The notes below the pieces were generated by a model. The model was not told where the DNA came from. It searched no databases and worked only from the letters and a program-made list of their open reading frames with translations. Source: Paenibacillus tuaregi (GTDB taxonomy: Bacteria > Bacillota > Bacilli > Paenibacillales > Paenibacillaceae). Taken from it: a DNA stretch of 64,000 nucleotides. This document shows positions 1 to 8,134 of this stretch, piece by piece. The first letter of the stretch is position 1. Each line of letters starts with the position of its first letter. A program made the translations under genes and the position numbers. The stretch spans positions 208,503-272,502 of the forward strand of contig NZ_LT575476.1 of NCBI RefSeq assembly GCF_900086655.1. Direction: 5' to 3'.

Positions 1-1732
1 GCTGGGCTATTCCTATGGTCTTACCTATCCTTTCATTGACGATCTTCTGGATTCGCAGGTCTTAACCGCTCAAGAGAAAGAACAATATTCCCTTGTTATC
101 CGCACCACACTGCTTACCGGGTCTGTACCGGAAGTAGATAAGGGGTGGGCCGGAAATAACGTGGATATGATGCAATACATCCATGCAGAACTCAGGGATG
201 CTTTTGAGTATATTAAGGACTATCAGAAGCCGGAGACCAGGCAGAAATTTTTTGAGCAATCCTATGTGTTTTTTCATTCCCAGGAGCTGGACCGCAAGAA
301 GGATCTGACGAATGCTAACTACTCGAATGAAGAGCTTTATATACCGATCATTTTGAAATCCTCATCTTCCCGATTGCTTGCCCGTTCCGTAATCAGTGCC
401 CCTGTAGATGAGGGCTTTGAGGATCGGACCTTCTATTATGGCATCTATAACCAACTGGCAGATGATTTTGCGGATATGCTTGACGACATGAGAGACGGTG
501 CGGTAACCCCCTATACCTACTATTTAAAATACCACGATCAGCGGGTGGATCTGATAAATCCCTTTGAATTATACTGGGCGGTCATCTCGCATCTGATTCA
601 TAACGTGTACCATTCCGATGCCAAGACCCGTGAGGTTATCCTAAACCGCGCCATCAATGGTCTGAAACGATTTAAAGACAGGATGGGTACTGAGAAATAT
701 CATGAAATCATGAACTTGCTTACTCCTCGAAATTCGGAATTTCATCGTCTTATCCAGATGATGGTTCGAAGGGCAGATCACGTGGATTTCTTCGACAAGC
801 TGCTTAGGGACCAGGTGATTGCCACTCTGAGAAACGACCGGAAGGAACAAGAGGACTTCCTGGAGACGGTCAAGATGGCCCAGAATCAGATTAACCGCAC
901 CTTGCCGATACCGAAGCATGACGGGATGCCACCGATGAAAGGGCCGCTTATTGATGCGGCTAATTACAGCCTTGAAGGGGATGGGAAACGTCTGCGGCCT
1001 GTATTGATTTGGGTGATGGGTGTGAACGAATATGGACTGGATGGATCGGCAATCGTGCCGCTGTTGAGATCCATGGAGTATATGCATACGGCATCTTTGA
1101 TTTTCGACGATCTGCCGTCCCAGGATAACGCGTTATTTCGTAGAGGGCGTCCGACCCTGCATCTCGTGAATGATACCGCCACGGCCGAATTAACCGGCCT
1201 GTTTCTGATTCAGAAGGCGATTCAGGAACAAACATCGCTTGATCAGTTCAATGCCAAGACCGTGCTTGCCTTGATGCAGTATTCGGCGCAGAAGGCAGAA
1301 GACCTTTGTATGGGACAGATGATGGACCTGAATTCCAGAGGAAAAGCGTTAACCTTGGAGCAGTTGAATACGATAAGTTTTTACAAAACCGGCATAGCAT
1401 TTGAGGCTTCTCTGGTCATGCCTGCTATTCTTGCTGAGGCTAAGGAGGAGGAAATTGCGGGTCTGAAGAAATTCGCCTATCATGCGGGCATTGCTTTTCA
1501 GATTAAGGATGATTTGCTTGATTTGGAGGGGGATGCGAACCTGCTGGGAAAGCCCGTGGGCAAGGATGCCGAGAACAACAACTCCACGTTTGTATCCATC
1601 CTCGGTCCGGAAGGCGCGACCAAAGAGATGTGGGAGCACTACTGTCTTGCTATGGAAGCGCTGAGGGGAATACCACGCAATATTGCTTTTCTGAAGCATT
1701 TATTGAAATATATGATTCACCGGGATCGTTAA
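1..1732 (+). CDS. Polyprenyl synthetase family protein, tandem two-domain (5' end outside window)
   Basis: The reading frame is open from base 2, so the gene starts before the window; 576 codons are visible. Class I trans-prenyltransferases condense isopentenyl diphosphate with allylic diphosphates using two Asp-rich motifs that bind Mg-diphosphate. Two sets are visible. Domain 1 has FIDDLLDS near base 40 and ADDFADMLDD near 460-490. Domain 2 has GKRLRP near 985, FDDLPSQD near 1105 and IKDDLLDLEGD near 1507. A fused pair is about twice the usual single-domain length, so this may be a bifunctional or heterodimer-like enzyme. Product chain length cannot be read. The last 167 bases lie in the 675-bp repeat that recurs at 8204, where only a broken 3' fragment of this gene remains. 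Family assignment is secure; substrate is unknown. Confidence 0.85.
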   Translation, partial: LGYSYGLTYPFIDDLLDSQVLTAQEKEQYSLVIRTTLLTGSVPEVDKGWAGNNVDMMQYIHAELRDAFEYIKDYQKPETRQKFFEQSYVFFHSQELDRKKDLTNANYSNEELYIPIILKSSSSRLLARSVISAPVDEGFEDRTFYYGIYNQLADDFADMLDDMRDGAVTPYTYYLKYHDQRVDLINPFELYWAVISHLIHNVYHSDAKTREVILNRAINGLKRFKDRMGTEKYHEIMNLLTPRNSEFHRLIQMMVRRADHVDFFDKLLRDQVIATLRNDRKEQEDFLETVKMAQNQINRTLPIPKHDGMPPMKGPLIDAANYSLEGDGKRLRPVLIWVMGVNEYGLDGSAIVPLLRSMEYMHTASLIFDDLPSQDNALFRRGRPTLHLVNDTATAELTGLFLIQKAIQEQTSLDQFNAKTVLALMQYSAQKAEDLCMGQMMDLNSRGKALTLEQLNTISFYKTGIAFEASLVMPAILAEAKEEEIAGLKKFAYHAGIAFQIKDDLLDLEGDANLLGKPVGKDAENNNSTFVSILGPEGATKEMWEHYCLAMEALRGIPRNIAFLKHLLKYMIHRDR

Positions 1733-2240
1733 CTTCGTATAGGACTTTATGCTTACCTGTAAATGGGAAAATATTCTCCCAGAGAGCTCACTAGCCTTCC
1801 ATTACTCCCCTTTTTTCTGCATATTTTGTACCTTTCTCTTCCTGGCTTTTCCAGTGTATCATGAAGAGATATGTAGAATGTGGCGATATATAAGGAGAAT
1901 CATATATATGGATTGGTTGAATAAGGGAATTGCAGAACGCTGGCGGGCTGAAGGGATTAGATACGCATCTGATATTAATGAATACGTGCGTGTCGGCAAT
2001 GAAACAGGATGGCCGGAGGATTTGAAGCCGCCGGAAGAGGACCAGCGTAGAAGCATAGCGGGGGACATCTTGCAGATGATTCGCGAAGCTAACCGATGTG
2101 GGGAAACGAAGAAGCTGCGTGAGGAAATTCCGCCGGCTTCTTGGCCGATTACCTCCGAATTTCCCGATAAGCTGCAGCCAGTGAAACCGCTGGCATTCTT
2201 ACAGGATGGCAGCTTGCTGGTGCACGCCGGTTCCGGGAGT
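1566..2240. repeat. Direct repeat, left copy (675 bp) flanking the sactipeptide island
   Basis: Aligns without gaps to 8204-8878 at a constant offset of 6638 bases, with 10 mismatches counted by eye (98.5% identity). It spans the 3' end of the polyprenyl synthetase gene, the intergenic region and the first 111 codons of the beta-propeller gene. To the left the sequence continues as an intact native gene. To the right (2242-2293) similarity continues to 9065-9116 after a 185-bp deletion, but at only about 87%. Confidence 0.95.
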
Positions 2241-2255
2241 GCAGGGCAGGATTAA
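1908..2255 (+). pseudogene. Truncated 5' copy of the beta-propeller gene
   Basis: Same start context as the intact gene at 8546 (AGGAGA, then ATG GAT TGG). It encodes 115 residues, of which the first 111 match the N-terminus of the full 441-aa protein. The copy then jumps across a 185-bp deletion, with CAGGG microhomology at the junction (2242 versus 8879 and 9065). It runs out of frame into a stop at 2253-2255. Degraded homology continues to about 2293, where it meets an IS3-like remnant. Translation of a stub is possible because the ribosome binding site is intact, but function is unlikely. Confidence 0.9.
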
Positions 2256-2280
2256 GACGGTTCTCTCGGATGTGGAATCT

Positions 2281-2437
2281 CTAGCCGATGGGGCTTTCTT
2301 CGTTTCTTAACCATATCGATTCAATGTTTACCCCTTCTTTGCTTGGCATACGAAAAATCCCCTCCGGTAAACAGAAATGAGCCCATTTTAACATGAGCAC
2401 TTTTCTTACTGTCTACCTTAAGGGGATAGTACCACCT
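2281..2437 (-). mobile_element. IS3-like insertion sequence end with 5' remnant of orfA
   Basis: On the minus strand a terminal sequence of the type TGGTACTATCCCCTTAAGG is followed about 60 bases later by GGAGGGG and an ATG (2349) opening MPSKEG, a common start of IS3-family OrfA proteins. After GGG the frame is shifted: the +1 frame reads like a continuation (TLNRYG, then ETKKA) with an interrupting stop. About 20 codons remain before the element ends against the truncated beta-propeller gene. No transposase catalytic domain and no second end were found. The family call rests on recalled consensus and is moderate. Confidence 0.55.
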
Positions 2438-2443
2438 TTTGCA

Positions 2444-2605
2444 TTACCTCTTATTTTTTTGTTTTTTTTTAATAATTACATACGAGCACCATAAAACTAC
2501 AAAGACGGATGCAAGTTGCCATATTGAGGATCCCGTCATCAGTGAATATGTAATACTTATAGCATAGAGCACAACTGCAATTATAAAAATCAACTTGGAG
2601 TTCAT
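2444..2605 (-). CDS. Small two-helix membrane peptide, candidate bacteriocin immunity protein
   Basis: A 53-aa ORF too short for ordinary calling. It starts with ATG at 2605 after AAGGTGGGATGAGCT, an acceptable ribosome binding site, and ends TAA at 2444-2446. Residues 4-22 (KLIFIIAVVLYAISI onward) and 28-45 form two hydrophobic segments separated by a short TGSS turn. The tail is strongly basic (KKKQKNKR). It lies on the same strand as the sactipeptide operon, 526 bases beyond the ABC exporter gene, with its stop next to the IS3-like end. Small hydrophobic proteins in bacteriocin clusters often give self-immunity (established for several classes), so immunity is the natural guess. That role is inference from size, topology and position only. 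Confidence 0.6.
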   Translation of the reverse strand: MNSKLIFIIAVVLYAISITYSLMTGSSIWQLASVFVVLWCSYVIIKKKQKNKR

Positions 2606-3131
2606 AGCTCATCCCACCTTTTTCCTTATTTTATCACTACTAATTGTTATTTGGAAATATGAAAAGTAACTTTTTGCCAACAATTGTCTAAGTCATTAAG
2701 TAATTATATTGCAGGAAAAATTTAGGCGATTAAAACTTTGGTATTTATTTGTGCATTGAAAGCAGGCAGTAATTGAATCAACAGCATATTCAAACTGAAC
2801 TTTTGGATTTGAGTGCTTCTTTTTATTCTATGCAGTTAGTTTTAATATAGTGTCTTTCATTTTTTAAGTTGTTCCAACAGAAAGAACTATAAACATCCTT
2901 TACTCAGATATTTTTTCCTTAGAATGAAAATATAAACCTAGAGACGTCTTATAAATCTCTTTTGTTTTTAAAGGAGTACTTTTTTAACATTGATATTATT
3001 AGTCTAAATGGTTCTAGTCTCTAAATGTTTGTATCAAGTAATCAATTTAAATGTAGAGGCTTTTAAACCTATTATTTTGTAACGATCCAAAAGCTCACCA
3101 TCATTCGCATAGTTACCTGCGAAGCATTTCA
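2606..3131. other. AT-rich intergenic stretch inside the island
   Basis: This 526-base stretch is very AT-rich and holds no convincing ORF with a ribosome binding site on either strand. It must contain the 3' untranslated end of the ABC exporter gene and the promoter of the 53-aa membrane peptide gene. No strong rho-independent terminator was found; only a weak 5-bp hairpin is visible at 3104-3123. Confidence 0.6.
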
Positions 3132-4808
3132 TCAGCTACTTCCCGTGGATAAAGAAGTACTGTATTTCCTTTCAATTAGCACTCCATCCACAATTTCCAC
3201 TATTCTATCCGCAATGGAGTTATTATTTTCCTCATGAGATATGATAATGCACATTTTATTGTTAAAGATTTTTTTTATAGCTTCTTCCAAAAATGCTTTA
3301 GATTCCGTATCCAAATTTGAAGTGGCTTCATCAAAAATCAATATATCCGGATCTTTAGCAAATGCCCTTAATAAAGCGATTTTTTGTTTTTGCCCTCCAG
3401 AGAGATTGTTGGCTTTCTCATTTAAAACCATCGAGTAAGGATCTATATCCTTAAACATTTTATCCTGAAAAATATCCAAAAGATTATTAAGATGCTCTAC
3501 GCTAATATTTGGATTAGCCATTTTTATATTTTCCAAAAGTGTACCAGAGAACAAAATGACATTTTGCGAAACAATTCCTATGCATTTTCTGAGAGATTCT
3601 ATATTAATATCCTTAAAGTTGATTCCGTTTATTTCTATTATTCCATCATATTCTCTGTACAATCCTAGCAATATCTTAATTATCGTCGATTTACCAGAAC
3701 CGTTAGCTCCTTGAATTGCTAAAATTTCATTTTTATCTAATGTAAAACTAATCCCTTTCAGAACGTAATCTGTTGCTCCTTCGTATTTGAACGATACTTC
3801 TTTAAACTGAATAGATGTTAGCTCTTCAATTTTAATTCCTATCTCTTTCTCTTCAGTGTCCATTTTCAAAATAGAGCTTACTCTGTCGAGTGCTACTAAT
3901 CCAGGTTGAATTGTCAAGCTAAATCCCGCAATTAACTGTACGGGAGCATAGAGCAGCATTACATATTGAGTTAGAGCTACGTAATCCCCAATAGACAACT
4001 GTCTGCGTACTATAAGTATCCCTATGGTTAGAGTAATGATAATTTGAGATATGTTTAGTAGTAAAGATACTCCTTCCGTTCCCATAGCAGCAAATTTACT
4101 TTGCTCAGTGATTTTTCGTGCTAATTTATTCACCTGATTTGTCAAGTCTTTAAATGTTCTTTCTTCGTTATTGAGCTGCTTTAGTTCCTGTATACCTTCA
4201 ATTGATTCTTGCAACTTCCCTTTTGTAGTTGCATTCACTTCATATAATTCTCTAGATTTTGTATAAATCCCTTTGAGTGATGCTGAAGTTAAAAAATAAA
4301 ATACTGGCAAAAAAGCAAGTGAAATCATCAGTAATATCCAGCTCTTATTGAAAATATAATAAAACGCACCCACTGCAGTTATTAAAGCTGCAAAAAAGTC
4401 AAAGATGGCGGAAGAGAATAATACTGACAAAGCATCGACCTCATCAATCCTTGAGAGCAGATAACCTTTGTGGTTATTATCAAAATATCTCATTGGCAAA
4501 CGAAGCAGATGAGAATACATATCTTTTTTGATAGATGTAGTGAATTTTACAGACAATTGAGCATGTAGGATTTGACCAAAATACTTAATAAAAAACTTAA
4601 TTATGCTCAGAAACAGTAGGGAAAAAGATATACTAACAATTAGGTAAATGTTGGAGCCTAGAATGCCAGAGTCAAAAAGCAAACTGGTTACATAAGGTGT
4701 AAACAGATTAATAATACTGGTTAAAATTGATAATAGTAAAATGCTGACTAACATTAACTTAGAGCCAAATAAGTATTTGAAAATAAAATTCATATAATTA
4801 AGTAACAT
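3132..4808 (-). CDS. ABC transporter, fused permease and ATPase (bacteriocin exporter)
   Basis: A 558-aa half-transporter. About six membrane segments occupy residues 1-300, followed by an ATPase domain with Walker A GANGSGKST, signature LSGGQKQ and Walker B ILIFDEATSNLD. Such exporters act as homodimers moving peptides or lipids across the membrane. There is no N-terminal C39 peptidase domain, so it would not itself cleave a leader peptide. It is the last gene of the precursor-radical SAM-radical SAM-ABC array, 63 bases after the second maturase, which points to sactipeptide export and possibly self-protection. ATG 4808 is preferred over TTG 4817 because it sits 10 bases after GGAG. Codon use is AT-rich like the rest of the island and unlike the flanking chromosome. 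Confidence 0.85.
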   Translation of the reverse strand: MLLNYMNFIFKYLFGSKLMLVSILLLSILTSIINLFTPYVTSLLFDSGILGSNIYLIVSISFSLLFLSIIKFFIKYFGQILHAQLSVKFTTSIKKDMYSHLLRLPMRYFDNNHKGYLLSRIDEVDALSVLFSSAIFDFFAALITAVGAFYYIFNKSWILLMISLAFLPVFYFLTSASLKGIYTKSRELYEVNATTKGKLQESIEGIQELKQLNNEERTFKDLTNQVNKLARKITEQSKFAAMGTEGVSLLLNISQIIITLTIGILIVRRQLSIGDYVALTQYVMLLYAPVQLIAGFSLTIQPGLVALDRVSSILKMDTEEKEIGIKIEELTSIQFKEVSFKYEGATDYVLKGISFTLDKNEILAIQGANGSGKSTIIKILLGLYREYDGIIEINGINFKDINIESLRKCIGIVSQNVILFSGTLLENIKMANPNISVEHLNNLLDIFQDKMFKDIDPYSMVLNEKANNLSGGQKQKIALLRAFAKDPDILIFDEATSNLDTESKAFLEEAIKKIFNNKMCIIISHEENNNSIADRIVEIVDGVLIERKYSTSLSTGSS

Positions 4809-4871
4809 TATTATCAAACTCCAAAAAAAACAATAATTATATTGGTCATCAAAGGAAGAATTTTATCAGCT

Positions 4872-6080
4872 TCAGTTCGAATGTCCAAGATAGCAAATTT
4901 CCTTCTTATATAAATCATTGCTTAGTAACTCCTCTACAGCTCTGCAATCGACACAAGAGAATCGTATTTTACAGGCCTTGCACCTTTCAATTTTTTCAAG
5001 TGAAAAACGCCAAAATTCATTTAATATTTCTGGATATTGAAATAAATCTAGAATATGAGACTTTCCCAAATCTAATAATGGATGCTTAATCATTGAAGGG
5101 CACGGAATTACCTTTCTATCTGCAGTTATGGCGATTACACCCATCAAGCAAGGATGTAAGTTTTTATTAAGCATAAAGTTATAAGAAAGTTTATCTGAAA
5201 ATTGTACCCTCGCATAAGTTTGCAGATTACTTTTCTCATCAATTAAAAGACTTGTCGATATGTTACTAAAGTTATAATTCTTGAGTTTTTGAATAACTGA
5301 CTCCAGCTGTGTTGGAGAATCCATTACAACATTACAAAAATATTCAAGCTTATTTTCAAAGAACACCTGAAAAGTTTCGGGTGACGTTTCTAACATACTG
5401 ATTTGGTGGTTATTCTCATTGGTGCATCTTAAAACAAACAACGGATTGATTTTAAATTTTATAAAATGGTGGATCATCTTGGTATCAAGTAACCGACCAT
5501 TAGTTTTTAAAATTATACGCACATTTTCATGTGCATTTTCTCTCGTGTATTGAAGAAGTTCTAATATGGAATCTCCAAAAGTTAATGGGTCTCCACCATG
5601 AAAAATTAATGTTTGTACTGACATTTTCAATACATCAGATAGAAGGCTTCTATAAAACTCCATATCTAACTCAGGGCTTGTTACAGTTGGACAACTACAA
5701 GTTAGGCAACTAAATAGCTTTAAGCTTCGACAACTTTTACAATTTACCTCACATGAGGAAGGTAACTCAATATAACAGGTATTAAGTTGCATATTACTAA
5801 CAGGTCTAGCATGTCCAATTCGGGTTACTTCCTCAACATAATAATAGTCTGCCAACTCCGCAAGATTGCTTTCTATTAGCTTATTAAAAAAATCATTTAC
5901 CACATTCACGTCAAACTCATTCTTTATTTCTTCAATGCACATCCCCTTTTTTACTTTATTGAGAATTTCAGTATGATGAACATCAAGAGAATAATAGTCC
6001 TTATTGGCTATATCGTAAATGAAAGAGCCGTTATTCCCCACTACGATTGCACAATTAGACTTTAATATAAGAAATTTCAT
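4872..6080 (-). CDS. Radical SAM/SPASM peptide maturase with N-terminal RRE-like domain
   Basis: 402 aa. Residues 1-90 resemble a PqqD-type winged-helix RiPP recognition element, which binds leader peptides. The radical SAM core has the 4Fe-4S motif C-x3-C-x2-C at Cys110, Cys114 and Cys117, then a Cys-rich loop at 125-130 and the GGDP motif. The C-terminal part carries further Cys pairs (CKAC, SCVDC, EIC) as in SPASM/twitch auxiliary-cluster domains. Sactipeptide enzymes of this type form Cys-sulfur to alpha-carbon thioethers using S-adenosylmethionine. It follows the other radical SAM gene by 22 bases, so the two are probably co-transcribed. Two different radical SAM enzymes per cluster is also the arrangement of the thuricin CD locus (established knowledge). 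Which residues it links cannot be read. Confidence 0.85.
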   Translation of the reverse strand: MKFLILKSNCAIVVGNNGSFIYDIANKDYYSLDVHHTEILNKVKKGMCIEEIKNEFDVNVVNDFFNKLIESNLAELADYYYVEEVTRIGHARPVSNMQLNTCYIELPSSCEVNCKSCRSLKLFSCLTCSCPTVTSPELDMEFYRSLLSDVLKMSVQTLIFHGGDPLTFGDSILELLQYTRENAHENVRIILKTNGRLLDTKMIHHFIKFKINPLFVLRCTNENNHQISMLETSPETFQVFFENKLEYFCNVVMDSPTQLESVIQKLKNYNFSNISTSLLIDEKSNLQTYARVQFSDKLSYNFMLNKNLHPCLMGVIAITADRKVIPCPSMIKHPLLDLGKSHILDLFQYPEILNEFWRFSLEKIERCKACKIRFSCVDCRAVEELLSNDLYKKEICYLGHSN

Positions 6081-6102
6081 ATTAGTCCCCTTCTATTAAG
6101 AG

Positions 6103-7482
6103 TTAAAAGTTTGGAATTAATTCTTCCGCCAAGATACCCTCTTCCATAAGGCTCCAAATCTCAGCAAACTGTTTTTGAATATGTGTTCTAATTTTTTGAC
6201 AATTTGGTTCCATATAAGATTTGTCAAATTCTCCGTCTCCGTCCAATACCCCTGCATAGCATATATCACAAAGACTATGAACTGGACAATTAGGACAATC
6301 CTTCGTTATATTTCTTTGATAGTCCTCAATCATTCTCATTATTGAAGATATCTTTAACCAATGATCAACATCCCCAATAGACCTAGTTTGGTTCACTCTT
6401 TCGCACACATGAAGATTGCCACTTGTATCTACTGCTATTTTCTCTCCTGGTACACACGCTCCGGTATATGGCAGAAAAGCAGGGCGTCTACTTTGAAAGG
6501 GTATATTCCTAGAACGATTCAATATGGAGAACATGGGTACACTGAATAATATTTTCAGAAAAGCATCTGCTTCTATGCCATCCGGAGATCTAACTTGATC
6601 AATATAAACTGATTTTAGTTTATTAAACGAGTTGATGAACTCCTCCTTTTCTTCTGCTGAATATTGATCATACCAATTTGTAAAAGATGTACCAACTTGC
6701 GATATTCTTGCGATTTTTGGTAATATACTTTGATTTTCTTTTAGAAAGTCTCTTAGTTTCATTAAATTTGAACCTGTATCTATAGTTATTAATAATTGAC
6801 AGTATTCTTTAAAATAATCTGGATACAACTCTCTAATTCTACTTAAGTTCCTCATTACAATATCATAGGTACCTGAACCATCTTTAAATACTCTCATTCT
6901 GTCATGTTCATCTCTGTCTCCGTTTAAACTGATCGATAGAGCAAAAGAATGTTTGGCTAAAAAATGTATTTTTTCATCATTAAGTAATATAGCATTAGTT
7001 GTAGTAGAAAATTGGACTTTATTATGATATTTTTCTTTTGTGAAACTCACTACCTCTTTGATTAATTCATAATTAAGAAAAGGTTCTCCTCCATAAAATG
7101 CAATGAGTGGATTATCGAAAGGATTTTTAAATTTTCTTTGTTTAAAATTTTTTAAATATTTATCAACCGCCTTCTTAGCGGTCTCCACACTCATGAATTC
7201 TCTTTTATGGCTTCTTTGGTTTTCGTAGTTTCCTGAATATACGCAGTAGGTACATCTAATATTACAGGCTTGTGTTGTTAAAAGAATTAATTGACTTCCA
7301 CTATTGTCATCCAGATAATCCTCTAATTCTTTCCTATTAATCGAAGCCTCCTGTAGCTGTGAATTTCCAAAGATGAAATTACTTTTTTCATAGTTTCCTT
7401 GGAACTTCACATTGCTTGTATCGTCATCATAATAGTATGAGTTTCCTTTGTTTGTAGTAAAGAAGAACCCTCTGTCACTCAT
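6103..7482 (-). CDS. Radical SAM/SPASM peptide maturase
   Basis: 459 aa. The radical SAM motif is Cys73-x3-Cys77-x2-Cys80 (ACNIRCTYC), followed by a GGEPF motif near residue 130. The C-terminal SPASM region contains TGACVPGEK, HVCERV, CPNCPVHSLCDIC and a final Cys, enough ligands for two auxiliary 4Fe-4S clusters. Residues 1-60 are divergent and may include a leader-binding segment. It is the first enzyme gene after the precursor and is separated from it by a hairpin at 7515-7567. By family it should install thioether crosslinks on the precursor cysteines, alone or with the second maturase. The start ATG follows AAGGGGGG at a good distance. Confidence 0.87.
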   Translation of the reverse strand: MSDRGFFFTTNKGNSYYYDDDTSNVKFQGNYEKSNFIFGNSQLQEASINRKELEDYLDDNSGSQLILLTTQACNIRCTYCVYSGNYENQRSHKREFMSVETAKKAVDKYLKNFKQRKFKNPFDNPLIAFYGGEPFLNYELIKEVVSFTKEKYHNKVQFSTTTNAILLNDEKIHFLAKHSFALSISLNGDRDEHDRMRVFKDGSGTYDIVMRNLSRIRELYPDYFKEYCQLLITIDTGSNLMKLRDFLKENQSILPKIARISQVGTSFTNWYDQYSAEEKEEFINSFNKLKSVYIDQVRSPDGIEADAFLKILFSVPMFSILNRSRNIPFQSRRPAFLPYTGACVPGEKIAVDTSGNLHVCERVNQTRSIGDVDHWLKISSIMRMIEDYQRNITKDCPNCPVHSLCDICYAGVLDGDGEFDKSYMEPNCQKIRTHIQKQFAEIWSLMEEGILAEELIPNF

Positions 7483-7514
7483 AATAATCCCCCCTTAAGG
7501 TACTTTATAAAGAG

Positions 7515-7567
7515 GGCATATAGAATCAAGCCGACTCAAAAAGATTCGTTTCCTAATTCTATATGCC
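7515..7567 (-). terminator. Inverted repeat between precursor and maturase genes (possible attenuator)
   Basis: Twelve-base perfect arms GGCATATAGAAT (7515-7526) and ATTCTATATGCC (7556-7567) enclose a 29-base loop. No U-tract follows in the direction of transcription, so it is not a classical full terminator. It could limit read-through or protect the precursor mRNA, giving more precursor than enzyme, as is common in RiPP operons. Confidence 0.5.
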
Positions 7568-7616
7568 TCCTACAAAATATAAGTATATTAAATCTCTTAA
7601 ATTTCCTTATTAATCA

Positions 7617-7775
7617 TTAATTAGCATAGCTATTGTATAAGAAAGAGCCAGTGACAATAGCCAACGCTGCTGGCCCTGTTTCTACTCCAGCTGCACAAGC
7701 AACGAAACAGGGTCCAGCACAACTAATAGAACAAGTCCAACCACTTTGCGGTGTAACATTATTCATTTGTTCCAT
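7617..7775 (-). CDS. Sactipeptide-type precursor peptide (thuricin-like)
   Basis: A 52-aa peptide beginning MEQMNNVTPQS, ATG at 7775 six bases after a strong AGGAGGTGG, stop at 7617-7619. Cys15, Cys19, Cys23 and Cys27 form C-x3-C-x3-C-x3-C, and the segment starts GWTCSISCAGPC. A hydrophobic Ala/Gly/Thr-rich half with no Cys follows, ending SFLYNSYAN. A Cys-rich first half facing a Cys-free acceptor half is the hairpin design of sactipeptides. The GW start and x3 spacing recall the thuricin CD beta peptide, and the four Cys recall thurincin H (both from memory). Adjacent radical SAM genes support the call. The leader would be only about 11 residues if the core starts at Gly12. No lanthipeptide or lasso enzymes are present. 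The exact cleavage site and acceptor residues are unknown. Confidence 0.85.
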   Translation of the reverse strand: MEQMNNVTPQSGWTCSISCAGPCFVACAAGVETGPAALAIVTGSFLYNSYAN

Positions 7776-8134
7776 CTTTTTCCACCTCCTTTCTTTTGTT
7801 ATTTTTCCACTTTCTTACTAATAAATCAATAGTTTGAGAAAAAATTCACATATTTGTCAACGATCACCACAATCAAATTTTATGTATGTTTTTGTCATTT
7901 GAATAGTTGTTTCAGTTAGTTGAAACGAACCGCTAGTGTTATAGAGCAATCTGTTGTTACTCCTAGCTATCAAAACCTTTAGAAGTATTACTTAAGGATG
8001 TAGGTGACGTGGGTTCGGCTGGTCAACCAAGAATACATAAGCATTCGTGAAGTGGTGAAGGATTTGGATATTCCATACAAACCTCAAATATATGACATTA
8101 AAGCAATTGGATACATACAGTTTTTATAAGACCT
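7776..8134. other. Promoter region of the sactipeptide operon and right margin of the island
   Basis: AT-rich. The minus strand carries a TTGACA at 7860-7855 upstream of the precursor, but no -10 at ideal spacing was found. On the plus strand a 41-codon frame (8004-8129, GTG start, no good ribosome binding site) contains YISIREVVKDL and could be a relic of an unidentified gene. Nothing else is recognised. Confidence 0.4.

Noticed and set aside
2444..7775. Lanthipeptide, lasso or thiopeptide cluster
   Set aside because: No LanB/LanM/LanC, cyclase or YcaO gene; two radical SAM/SPASM enzymes and the Cys spacing point to a sactipeptide.
8004..8129. 41-aa frame at the right margin of the island as a gene
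   Set aside because: No good ribosome binding site, a stop just before it, and no recognised family; mentioned only as a possible relic.
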